This document shows positions 5,714 through 12,680 of a stretch of 12,680 bases of DNA, in pieces. Position numbers and translations under genes: made by a program. How positions within the stretch are numbered: position 1 is the first letter of the stretch; each line of letters begins with the position of its first letter. The stretch covers positions 1-12,680 of the forward strand of contig JAUVBI010000067.1 in assembly GCA_030591305.1 (NCBI GenBank), written 5' to 3'. The notes under the pieces are model-generated. The model saw only the letters and a list, made by a program, of their open reading frames with translations. It searched no databases and was not told where the DNA came from. This DNA is from Pseudomonadota bacterium. GTDB lineage: Bacteria; Pseudomonadota; Gammaproteobacteria; Pseudomonadales; Halieaceae.

Positions 5714-7341
5714 GAGTTATCTCCAGATTTGGTTTGACACGTCGCCACTGCGATGGCTGCTCTTATCTTGTCTTCATCAAAGTTGCGCCAGCGCGCCGCC
5801 ACGTGCTGGTCGGGGCGCAGCAGGTAGGTAGTGCCTGCTATGCCATCATAGCGCTCGCGCAGTAGCCCCTCGCTGTCTTCAACGTCCCTGCCCACTACAA
5901 TGACCCGGGCTTCTATGCCGCCCTGCTGAATCACCTCCTGCCTGGGTGAGTGGTCAAAAACCAGCAGTGAGAAGCCGCTGCCAATTTGGTTCAGAAACCA
6001 CGTATTGGAGCCCATGGCTCGAATAGGCGCATCGGCACAGTTGGTGCCAGGGGTCATCTTTGAGTTGAATGTATCTGCATCGGGCGTGTTTAAAGAGGAG
6101 TGCACATAGGGCGTGGGTGTCGACAGGCGTCCACTGTTAACCAGTGGTCGGGCGAAGGCGTGCTTTTCGGCCAGGTGCAGCACGGCATCGCGAAAAAAGC
6201 GACTGGCCCCGCTTTTGGGTGACATGAAATCAGTGGAGCGCGTGGAGACCTTCAGGTTGTCCTCGGCCGCAAACACGCGTTCTTCACAATAACTGTCCAG
6301 TAAAGCCGGGGGCGCCTTGCCATCCAGCACCAGCTGTAGCTTCCAGGCGAGGTTGTCAATGTCCTGTACGCCGGTGTTTGCCCCCCTGGCACCAAAAGGG
6401 GAGACCTGGTGGGCAGAGTCTCCGGCAAACAGCACCCGGTTATAGCGAAAGGTGTCCATGCGGCGACAGGCAAACTGATAAACTGACACCCACTCCAATT
6501 CAAATTCGGTGTCTTGCCCCAGCATTTGCTTTAGCAGGGGAATAACATTTTCCGGTTTTTTTGCCTCCTCGGGGTCGGCATCCCAGCCGAGTTGAAAATC
6601 GATGCGCCACACATCGTCGGCCTGCTTGTGCAGAAGTGATGACTGGTTTCTATGGAATACTGGGTCGAACCAGAATCGGCGCTCAGTCGGGAAATCACTT
6701 TTCATCACGACATCGGCAATCAGGAAGCGGTCCTGAAAGAACTGACCAGAGAACTCACTGCCCACCATGTCCCGGGCATTGCTGTTGGCGCCATCGCAGG
6801 CAATAACCCAGTCTGTTGTTATTTCAAAAACGCCGTCGGGTGTCTCAATGCTCAGTCGCGCATGTTCTTCATTTTGTGTGAGCCCCACCAACTTATGTTT
6901 CCAGCGCAGGTCAATACTGTCTATTTCTCCACAGCGCTCCACCATGAAGGCTTCCATATAGTACTGTTGTAAATTGATCATGGCAGGCATTTTATGGCCT
7001 TCCTCTGGCAGCAGGTCAAACTGGTAGGCGAGTTTCTCCTTAAAAAAAACTTTGCCCACTTTCCAGCTTATGCCTTTGTCCACCATGGGCTTTGCAATAC
7101 CCAGGCGGTCCCATATTTCCAGTGGCCGCTTGGCGTAACACACCGCGCGCGAACCTATGCTGACGGTATTGTTGTCATCCAGGATCACGACAGGGATGCC
7201 GCGGTAGGCGCAATCGAGAGCGGCGATCAGACCGATAGGGCCCGCGCCGATAATAACCACCGGATAGTGCGCTGTTACGCCATTTTTTTGTTCGGGAGAC
7301 TGGACATAGTCAAACTCTGGGAAGGAATAAGTACTGAGCAT
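5704..7341 (-). CDS. MhpA-like FAD-dependent aromatic monooxygenase (class A flavoprotein)
   Basis: A 545-residue single-component flavin hydroxylase of the FAD_binding_3 / 3-(3-hydroxyphenyl)propionate hydroxylase type, which uses NAD(P)H and O2 to add a hydroxyl to a phenolic ring. Numbered from the ATG at 7341: the dinucleotide-binding motif GAGPIG at 32-37, the DG motif CDGANSNARD at 182-191, and the FAD ribityl-binding GD motif FAGDSAHQVSPFGARG at 305-320. A C-terminal thioredoxin-like region ends with YDGIAGTTYLLRPDQHVAAR, typical of MhpA/phenol hydroxylase relatives. I chose the ATG at 7341 because GGAG lies nine bases upstream of it; a GTG five codons earlier has no good ribosome site. 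The gene is divergent from marR and followed by DUF2783. The substrate is unknown; a hydroxyphenyl-acid arising from amine oxidation is one possibility, based only on context. Confidence 0.9.
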   Translation of the reverse strand: MLSTYSFPEFDYVQSPEQKNGVTAHYPVVIIGAGPIGLIAALDCAYRGIPVVILDDNNTVSIGSRAVCYAKRPLEIWDRLGIAKPMVDKGISWKVGKVFFKEKLAYQFDLLPEEGHKMPAMINLQQYYMEAFMVERCGEIDSIDLRWKHKLVGLTQNEEHARLSIETPDGVFEITTDWVIACDGANSNARDMVGSEFSGQFFQDRFLIADVVMKSDFPTERRFWFDPVFHRNQSSLLHKQADDVWRIDFQLGWDADPEEAKKPENVIPLLKQMLGQDTEFELEWVSVYQFACRRMDTFRYNRVLFAGDSAHQVSPFGARGANTGVQDIDNLAWKLQLVLDGKAPPALLDSYCEERVFAAEDNLKVSTRSTDFMSPKSGASRFFRDAVLHLAEKHAFARPLVNSGRLSTPTPYVHSSLNTPDADTFNSKMTPGTNCADAPIRAMGSNTWFLNQIGSGFSLLVFDHSPRQEVIQQGGIEARVIVVGRDVEDSEGLLRERYDGIAGTTYLLRPDQHVAARWRNFDEDKIRAAIAVATCQTKSGDNSCD

Positions 7342-7403
7342 TCTCTGGGACTCCACTATTTACCAGCGTGCTTGTTATTAGACGAGAATTAGATTACAGG
7401 GCA

Positions 7404-7432
7404 ATAATAGTCTCATGTGAAACTAATGTCTA
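7404..7432 (-). promoter_or_regulatory. Promoter of the FAD monooxygenase with 18-bp operator filling the spacer
   Basis: On the minus strand, -35 TAGACA (7427-7432) and -10 TATTAT (7404-7409) are each 5/6 matches to consensus with exactly 17 bases between. The near-perfect palindrome TAGTCTCATGTGAAACTA (plus strand, 7408-7425; arms match at 7 of 8 positions) fills the spacer. A bound repressor here would block RNA polymerase directly. The site lies between the monooxygenase and the divergent marR gene, the classic arrangement for autoregulated MarR proteins. The predicted transcript start is about 56 bases before the monooxygenase ATG. Confidence 0.75.
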
Positions 7433-7464
7433 ATGCTTCCTGTCATCTATTAAATAGACCATAA

Positions 7465-7482
7465 TGTTCTCAAGTGAGAGTG
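7465..7482. promoter_or_regulatory. Third operator-like site upstream of marR
   Basis: TGTTCTCAAGTGAGAGTG contains the perfect inverted repeat TCTCA-AG-TGAGA (7468-7479). Its right half, AAGTGAGAGT, is identical over ten bases to the site at 4453-4462. A possible -10 CATAAT (7460-7465) for marR immediately precedes it, with only a weak -35 (TTCCTG, 7437-7442) at 17 bases. This placement would suit negative autoregulation of marR. The outer arms match the other two sites less well, so affinity may be lower. Confidence 0.5.
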
Positions 7483-7532
7483 TATGCGCCCAAGTTCGAT
7501 ACGGTGGCAACGCCACACCAAGGAGGCAAAAA

Positions 7533-8000
7533 ATGGCTGACGACAGTGAAAATTTCCTGCTGCTGAATGAGTTTATTCCGTATCTGATGGCCAATCTGGC
7601 CAAGCGAATCAGTGACTCCTGCGCGGTAATATATGAGCGGAACTTTGATATTACGGTATCGGAATGGCGTATTCTGGCGCGTTTGGCCGAGAGTGATAGA
7701 GAAAATTCACGAGAGCTGGCCAGATTGACTTTTATGGATAAATCAAAGGTATCACGAGCGGTAAAATTACTGGATGACAAGGGTTATCTCAAGCGAGAGC
7801 AGGATTCCCGGGACAGGCGTGTCAGCTATCTGTCACTGAGCCGCAAGGGTAGGAAGCTCTACAGCGACATTGCACCCGAGGCGCTGTCCTGGGAGCGTGA
7901 CCTGGTCACAGCTCTCAGTACTGCGGAGTACAGGAACTTGATGTGCGCTATGGAGAAGTTGGACCGTCGACTGGATTTATTTGTAGCTAATACCCAATGA
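7533..8000 (+). CDS. MarR-family transcriptional regulator
   Basis: A 155-residue winged helix-turn-helix regulator. The DNA-binding domain covers roughly residues 40-105: TVSEWRILARLAE leads in, the recognition helix is near 68-82 (FMDKSKVSRAVKLLDDKG), and the wing contains DSRDRRVSYLSLS. Helices on both sides would form the dimer interface. The start at 7533 is favoured over the ATG at 7464 because a strong AGGAGG site (7521-7526) precedes it and residues upstream are not MarR-like; the ATG at 7464 also falls at the operator-like site. It is divergent from the FAD monooxygenase. MarR proteins of aromatic pathways are commonly repressors released by a phenolic ligand. The three related palindromes at 4446, 7408 and 7465 are the likely targets, which would tie the MBL-fold gene to the same regulon. 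The ligand is unknown. Confidence 0.92.
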   Translation: MADDSENFLLLNEFIPYLMANLAKRISDSCAVIYERNFDITVSEWRILARLAESDRENSRELARLTFMDKSKVSRAVKLLDDKGYLKREQDSRDRRVSYLSLSRKGRKLYSDIAPEALSWERDLVTALSTAEYRNLMCAMEKLDRRLDLFVANTQ

Positions 8001-8018
8001 GGGTCAGAATTCAGTCTA

Positions 8019-8041
8019 TGCAATTACCGCTGCGAATTGCA
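8019..8041. repeat. Inverted repeat downstream of marR
   Basis: TGCAATT (8019-8025) and AATTGCA (8035-8041) form a perfect 7-bp-arm inverted repeat with a nine-base spacer, in the 148-base gap between marR and the PQQ dehydrogenase gene. No T-run follows, so it does not look like a rho-independent terminator. The spacing would suit a dimeric regulator acting on the downstream dehydrogenase gene. No convincing sigma-70 or sigma-54 promoter was recognised in this gap. Confidence 0.35.
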
Positions 8042-8148
8042 GATAGCACAGCGGTCCGTTTAGCTGGAAAATAAAAAAATGACAGCATGGCGACAATCAG
8101 GCCAATGCTCGATCCTTTCCACCTGCGCAAGACAAGAGAGGTAGAGAT

Positions 8149-10299
8149 ATGCTTCCAGCGGACAAAATCGACGCTAAAACGTTTTTGAGCACAGGCCGAA
8201 TCAAGGGGCTGATGACTTCGATACTGGTGTCGCTGCTATTACCATTGGTAAGTGCCTGCACAGAAAGTGAACACAGTAGCGAAGGTGTCAACGGCCAGCG
8301 AATTATTCTTGCGGACCGTGAGCCGGGCAACTGGCTGTCGCACGGCAGGACCTATGACGAACAGCGCTACAGCCCCCTCTCCGAGATCAACGAGGACAAT
8401 ATCAATCGCCTCGGGCTGACATGGAAATATGACTTCGATACCCACCGCGGCCTGGAGGCGACCCCGCTGGTGATTGACGGCGTGATGTATGTGACCGGTA
8501 GCTGGAGCCGTGTCTACGCCCTGGATGCAACCAGTGGCCGGCTCATCTGGCAGTACGACCCCAAAGTGCCGCCCGAATGGGCTGTGAATGCCTGTTGTGA
8601 CGTGGTCAATCGGGGGGTGGCGTTGTGGAATGGGGCCGTCTATGTGGGTACTCTCGATGGCCGCCTTATTGCGCTCGACACGAATGATGGTCGCCTTTTG
8701 TGGTCTGTGCAAACCACGCCCACTGACAGACCCTACACCATTACCGGCGCGCCGCGCGTAGTGAAGGGAAGAGTCATCATTGGCAATGGCGGCGCCGAGA
8801 TGGGTGTGCGGGGCTTTGTCTCTGCCTACGATGCCGGTGACGGCGAGCTGTTATGGCGATTCTACACCGTCCCGGGGAATCCGGACGAGCCCTTTGAAAG
8901 CCCCGCCCTGGAAATGGCCGCGGAGACCTGGATAGGGGGCAAGTGGTGGGAGCACGGGGGCGGTGGCACCGTGTGGGACTCCATGGCCTATGATGCCGAA
9001 TTAGACCTGTTGTACATCGGTGTGGGTAACGGTTCACCCTGGAGCCGTCAGCTGCGTAGCCCGGGTGGGGGAGACAACCTGTTTTTGTCCTCGATCGTCG
9101 CCGTTCGGCCCGATACCGGTGAATACGTCTGGCACTACCAGACGTCACCCGGCGACAGTTGGGACTATACGGCCACCCAGCATATGATACTGGCCGACCT
9201 GAGCATCGACGGCGTAGTCAGGCAAGTCATCATGCAGGCGCCCAAGAATGGTTTTTTCTATGTGCTAGACCGTAAGACCGGCGAATTTATCTCTGCTGAA
9301 CCCTTCGTCCCGGTGACCTGGGCCACCCATATTGATCCCGATTCCGGGCGCGCGGCAGTCAGGCCGGAAGCCTACTACGGCTACACGATTTTCGATGGAC
9401 GGCCCAGCCCCTTTGGCGCACATACCTGGCACCCCATGAGCTACAACCCGGACACGGGTCTGGTTTACATTCCCGCCATTGACAGTAATTTCCCCTACAA
9501 GTTGGAGGAAGCTTTTGAATTCCTCGCGCTGGGGGTGAATGTGGGGATAGACGGAGCCGCCGCTGCCTGGCCTGTGGATCCCGTGATACGAAAAGCCATC
9601 AGGCAGTCTATGAAGGGCAGTCTCATCGCCTGGGATCCAATAGCGCAAAAGCCTGTGTGGACAGTCGAGCATAAAACCTCCTGGAATGGCGGCGTGGTCT
9701 CCACAGCCAAAAACCTGGTATTCCAGGGCAACGGTGAGGGAAATCTGGTGGCCTATAGCGCGGATTCCGGGCGTAAACTGTGGTCTTTCAACGCCCAGAC
9801 GGGTATCGCCGCCGCGCCGATAACTTATCGGGTGGACGGTGAGCAGTACGTTGCCGTTTTGGCGGGCTGGGGTGGCACCATGCCCCTTATACAGGGTGGG
9901 GCCCTCACCCACGCCGCCAACAAAAATGTGAGTAGAATCCTGGTATTCAAACTGGACGGGGAAGAGGCACTGCCGGCGCTTCCCGTGGTCAAAAAATTAC
10001 TGGATCCGCCTGCAAACAGTGCCTCCATGGAGGAGGTACAACGGGGCATGGTGCTTTATCATCGCACCTGTTTTGCCTGCCACGGTGACACCGCTGTCAG
10101 CGGCGGCGTGATACCGGACCTGCGCTATACCAGCCGGGCCACCCACAAACTGTGGGATAAAATTGTCCTTGAGGGGCTGCTCAAGTCCGCTGGCATGGTG
10201 TCATTTTCCGAGATCCTGAGTGAAGATGATTCCAGCGCCATTCAGGCCTATGTTATCAAGCGTGCACATGACGCGAAGCCGAGTGAGGCGCCAAACTGA
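8149..10299 (+). CDS. PQQ-dependent dehydrogenase with C-terminal cytochrome c domain (quinohaemoprotein alcohol dehydrogenase type), predicted lipoprotein
   Basis: A 716-residue quinohaemoprotein that would oxidise an alcohol (or related substrate) in the periplasm and pass electrons from PQQ to its own haem. The N-terminus has a basic region, a hydrophobic stretch and the lipobox VSAC (C37), so membrane anchoring is likely. The propeller domain shows the vicinal pair C149-C150 (NACCDVVNRG), active-site E217 (GGAEMGVRG), N294 (GVGNGSPW) and catalytic D339 (PGDSWDYTATQ). Residue +2 from this Asp is T341; lanthanide-dependent enzymes have Asp there, so a calcium type is expected. PQQ-propeller motifs such as LDATSGRLIW recur. 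The C-terminal domain from about residue 625 has haem motif CFACH (641-645). I chose the ATG at 8149 because GAGAGG lies about seven bases upstream. No PQQ synthesis gene is in the window. The substrate is unknown. Confidence 0.92.
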   Translation: MLPADKIDAKTFLSTGRIKGLMTSILVSLLLPLVSACTESEHSSEGVNGQRIILADREPGNWLSHGRTYDEQRYSPLSEINEDNINRLGLTWKYDFDTHRGLEATPLVIDGVMYVTGSWSRVYALDATSGRLIWQYDPKVPPEWAVNACCDVVNRGVALWNGAVYVGTLDGRLIALDTNDGRLLWSVQTTPTDRPYTITGAPRVVKGRVIIGNGGAEMGVRGFVSAYDAGDGELLWRFYTVPGNPDEPFESPALEMAAETWIGGKWWEHGGGGTVWDSMAYDAELDLLYIGVGNGSPWSRQLRSPGGGDNLFLSSIVAVRPDTGEYVWHYQTSPGDSWDYTATQHMILADLSIDGVVRQVIMQAPKNGFFYVLDRKTGEFISAEPFVPVTWATHIDPDSGRAAVRPEAYYGYTIFDGRPSPFGAHTWHPMSYNPDTGLVYIPAIDSNFPYKLEEAFEFLALGVNVGIDGAAAAWPVDPVIRKAIRQSMKGSLIAWDPIAQKPVWTVEHKTSWNGGVVSTAKNLVFQGNGEGNLVAYSADSGRKLWSFNAQTGIAAAPITYRVDGEQYVAVLAGWGGTMPLIQGGALTHAANKNVSRILVFKLDGEEALPALPVVKKLLDPPANSASMEEVQRGMVLYHRTCFACHGDTAVSGGVIPDLRYTSRATHKLWDKIVLEGLLKSAGMVSFSEILSEDDSSAIQAYVIKRAHDAKPSEAPN

Positions 10300-10572
10300 G
10301 CAGAAAGCATTGACTGAGAGAGTGACAATAATGCTGAAAACCAGTGTGCTGGTGACTGGTCATTTACCGCAGCTGTATTTCAATAGTAGCAAGAGCATGA
10401 AAACCAGATAATGTGATACGTCATGGGGACATGGCAGCAGTGCTGCGCGTTAGTATTGCGGGGTTGTGGGAGGAACGAATAATTATTTTAATAACATATG
10501 AAGTCAGAAGTATTGTTTGTGTCATCTGTTAATGGCTTGGACAATATCTGGTGAACATAAAGAGGATTTAAC
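10300..10572. other. Intergenic region with short palindromes
   Basis: This 273-base gap between the PQQ dehydrogenase and the TonB-dependent receptor has no convincing gene. It holds the perfect 13-bp palindrome GCAGCA-G-TGCTGC (10434-10446), a possible operator for the receptor gene, and a small hairpin ACCAG-TGTG-CTGGT (10340-10353) without a following T-run. The stretch around 10480-10500 is A/T-rich and could be part of a promoter, but no hexamer pair is clear. A 26-codon open frame at 10331-10411 is discussed among the rejected items. Confidence 0.3.
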
Positions 10573-12680
10573 ATGAAAAGTAAGATCAACAAAGCTGTCG
10601 TAGCTACATTACCATCTCTAGCTGAGAATAAATCCAAAATTGCCCGGATAGTTGCGGCCACTCTGTTGTCAGCTCCCTTCGCCTTGCCAAGCTATGGGCA
10701 AGACAAGGAAGAAGAAATCAATGCTCTAATGGAAGAGGTTATAATCACTGCCAGAAAAAGAGAGGAAAGCGTTCAGGATACGCCCATTGCGGTATCCGCC
10801 TTCAGCGGTGCGAGTCTCGCGGCGCGTGGTATTGTTAAAATCGATGGCGTTGCCGCAATCACACCCAACATGACATTCAGCAATATCAACACCAATGGCG
10901 GTGGCGGCAGCAATGCCTCCATTTACATTCGTGGTGTTGGCCAGACAGACTTTATTCCCTCGGCTGACCCAGGTGTTGGGCTTTATGTCGACGGCGTTTA
11001 TCTCGCCCGCAGCATTGGTTCTGTACTGGACTTGATTGATGTCGAGCGCATTGAAGTGCTTCGTGGTCCCCAGGGCACATTGTTTGGCCGCAACACCATT
11101 GGCGGCGCTGTGTCTATTCACACGGTTAAACCCCATGATGAATTTGATGCCAAGGTACGCGTCAGAATAGGCTCCGAAGACCGTCTGGATATTGTCGGCA
11201 AAGTGAACATACCCCTGACGGATAATCTTTTTGCCAGTGCTTCCCTTGCCAGCTTCCAACAGGATGGCTTTGTGGTGAACCCTATAACCGGTCTTGATAC
11301 AGGTGACGATGATACTCTGGCCTTTCGCGGCGCATTGCGTTGGGAGGCCAGTGAGAATCTATTATTCGACTTTAGTGCAGATTATTCCAAAGACAGGGAG
11401 AACGGTCAGCCGCAGGTGAGCACCTCGGACCCTTCACGTGCAGTTGAGTTTATTCCTCCAAGCAGCCCTACAGGAACGGGCAATAGTGCATTCCAGAACA
11501 ATTTTTTCCTGGGGGCGAATTCTCCCTTCAATCCGGCGAATGACCCGCCGTTTGTCCTCAATGGTATAGACCTGAGAGAATTCAGTGATTGTGATGCAAC
11601 GCCTGATAACATAGAGGGGACCAACGACAGTTGTGCGAATGCCAGAACGGTCGGGCTGGGCAAAAATACGGGAACAGACCCGACCTATTATGATGCGGAT
11701 ATCTGGGGTGTCTCGGCCGTCATTGACTGGTCAATTTCAGATACGCTAACGCTAAAATCAATTACCGCCTACCGTGATATCGACAGCGAATTCGCGCGCG
11801 ATGGCGATAGCAGCCCCTTCCTTTTAGGCTTCAATCTGGACTTTTTTGAACAGTCCCAATTCTCCCAGGAATTTCAGTTACTTGGCACGGCATTTGATGG
11901 TGGCCTGGACTGGATTGTTGGGGCCTACTACTTCACGGAAGATGGCCTCAATATCAATCCGGTGGATTTTGCCGGGGTTGATATTGAGAGTGGCGGCGAA
12001 TTTGACCATGAAAGTAAGGCGGGTTTTGCCCAGGGTACTTATCACATAACCGATGCCCTGCATCTAACCGCTGGTATTCGTTACACTGAAGACAGCAAGG
12101 ACTTTATCGTCAAGGGTATCATTCAAACAGTGGTTCCCGTGTTTGCGCCGCCCTTTGTGGGGAGAGTTACACTTATTGACCATGGTACGACGACACTGGA
12201 GTCCGATGACTGGACACCGATGGTAAACCTGGCCTATGACTGGAACGATGATCTTATGGTTTACGCCACCTACTCTGAAGGATACAAGGGCGGTGGCGTC
12301 CAGCAGCGAAATGCCGGTGTATTTGGTCCCCAAGCGCCCACCTATGATCCGGAATTTGTTGAATCTTACGAAGTCGGTTTTAAGTACACCAGTGATGGCG
12401 GAAACTTCATTCTGAACGCTGCGGCTTTCTTCGCCGATTATACCGACATCCAATTGGAGACACTGGCGCCTGAGGGCATCGCCCCGCAACTGGAAAATGC
12501 CGGTGAGGCTGAGCTTAAGGGTCTTGAATTTGAAGCGCGTTGGGCACCGGCTGATAGCTGGTTTGTCGAGGCGGCGGTGGGTTATATCGATGCCGAGATC
12601 GTAGAGGCCGACCCCGATTCCACCAATTCCGGCGGCCCGGCGAAAGGTAACACCGTGCCGTTTGTACCGGAGTACAATGC
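10573..12680 (+). CDS. TonB-dependent outer-membrane receptor (3' end outside window)
   Basis: The frame is open from the ATG at 10573 (GAGGA at 10562-10566 upstream) to the window end, giving 702 residues. A signal peptide with a long n-region ends near residue 42 (LPSYG|QDK). The TonB box is around 55-61 (EVIITARKRE). The plug domain includes IYIRGVGQTDFIPSADPGVG (117-136), DGVYLAR (140-146) and the conserved VLRGPQGTLFGRNTIGGAV (162-180). Beta-barrel strands follow, including LTAGIRYTED and VYATYSEGYKGGG, typical of this family. C340 and C354 may form a disulfide in an extracellular loop. The last barrel strands and C-terminal aromatic residue are missing because the window ends. It belongs to the large IroN/FecA-like catabolic receptor group seen in marine gammaproteobacteria and sphingomonads. 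The substrate cannot be told; its position after the PQQ dehydrogenase suggests uptake of that pathway's substrate, a metal or a cofactor. Confidence 0.94.
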   Translation, partial: MKSKINKAVVATLPSLAENKSKIARIVAATLLSAPFALPSYGQDKEEEINALMEEVIITARKREESVQDTPIAVSAFSGASLAARGIVKIDGVAAITPNMTFSNINTNGGGGSNASIYIRGVGQTDFIPSADPGVGLYVDGVYLARSIGSVLDLIDVERIEVLRGPQGTLFGRNTIGGAVSIHTVKPHDEFDAKVRVRIGSEDRLDIVGKVNIPLTDNLFASASLASFQQDGFVVNPITGLDTGDDDTLAFRGALRWEASENLLFDFSADYSKDRENGQPQVSTSDPSRAVEFIPPSSPTGTGNSAFQNNFFLGANSPFNPANDPPFVLNGIDLREFSDCDATPDNIEGTNDSCANARTVGLGKNTGTDPTYYDADIWGVSAVIDWSISDTLTLKSITAYRDIDSEFARDGDSSPFLLGFNLDFFEQSQFSQEFQLLGTAFDGGLDWIVGAYYFTEDGLNINPVDFAGVDIESGGEFDHESKAGFAQGTYHITDALHLTAGIRYTEDSKDFIVKGIIQTVVPVFAPPFVGRVTLIDHGTTTLESDDWTPMVNLAYDWNDDLMVYATYSEGYKGGGVQQRNAGVFGPQAPTYDPEFVESYEVGFKYTSDGGNFILNAAAFFADYTDIQLETLAPEGIAPQLENAGEAELKGLEFEARWAPADSWFVEAAVGYIDAEIVEADPDSTNSGGPAKGNTVPFVPEYN

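Noticed and set aside
7342..7356. A GTG start five codons upstream of the chosen monooxygenase ATG.
   Set aside because: The good GGAG ribosome site sits correctly for the ATG at 7341 and lies inside the five extra codons; nothing suitable precedes the GTG.
8212..8259. An internal ATG of the PQQ dehydrogenase that would give a shorter lipoprotein signal.
   Set aside because: It would remove the basic n-region (RIKG) and its purine run is too close to the ATG; the ATG at 8149 has a better-placed GAGAGG.
9265..9912. A 215-codon open frame on the minus strand inside the PQQ dehydrogenase gene.
   Set aside because: The opposite strand carries clear family motifs throughout; the antisense translation has no recognisable domain, and long antisense frames are common in GC-rich genes.
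10331..10411. A 26-codon open frame after the PQQ dehydrogenase, considered as a PqqA-like peptide because of its size and an LYFN stretch.
   Set aside because: It lacks the Glu of the conserved Glu-x-x-x-Tyr pair that PQQ is made from, has only a weak ribosome site, and no other pqq gene is next to it.

Overview
The window looks like part of a Gram-negative, aerobic, marine-type gammaproteobacterial chromosome. This is an inference from the moderate-to-high GC content, tight ATGA-overlapping operons, several periplasmic quinoprotein and cytochrome c genes, and a large TonB-dependent receptor. The exact taxon cannot be fixed from the sequence. No RNA genes, CRISPR arrays or mobile elements were seen.

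Region 1 (1-4412, + strand) is an amine-oxidation operon. It holds the 3' end of an aldehyde dehydrogenase, then genes for a tryptophan tryptophylquinone (TTQ) amine dehydrogenase in the order heavy chain (aauB), maturation membrane protein (aauE), thioredoxin-like maturation protein (aauD) and light chain (aauA). A mono-haem and a di-haem cytochrome c follow. The light chain carries both TTQ tryptophans at the family spacing of 51 residues and matches aromatic amine dehydrogenase (AADH) better than methylamine dehydrogenase. The likely flow is primary (aromatic) amine to aldehyde plus ammonia in the periplasm, electrons to the c-type cytochromes, and aldehyde to acid by the dehydrogenase.

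Region 2 (4413-8000) is a regulated module: a metallo-beta-lactamase-fold protein (+), and convergent to it a DUF2783 small protein and an MhpA-like FAD monooxygenase (both -). A MarR-type regulator (+) is divergent from the monooxygenase. Two promoters in this module, about 3 kb apart, carry the same 18-bp near-palindrome (TAGTTTyA-NN-TGAGAsTA) exactly in the -35/-10 spacer, and a third, weaker copy lies just upstream of marR. This argues that the MarR protein controls the whole module, perhaps in response to a phenolic compound.

Region 3 (8149-12680) holds a PQQ-dependent dehydrogenase fused to a C-terminal cytochrome c domain, predicted to be a lipoprotein, and then a TonB-dependent outer-membrane receptor that runs off the window end. 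The window thus combines a TTQ and a PQQ periplasmic dehydrogenase, with cytochromes as electron acceptors and a flavin hydroxylase, and reads as a catabolic island for amines, alcohols and aromatics. The substrates are inferred from family membership and context only.
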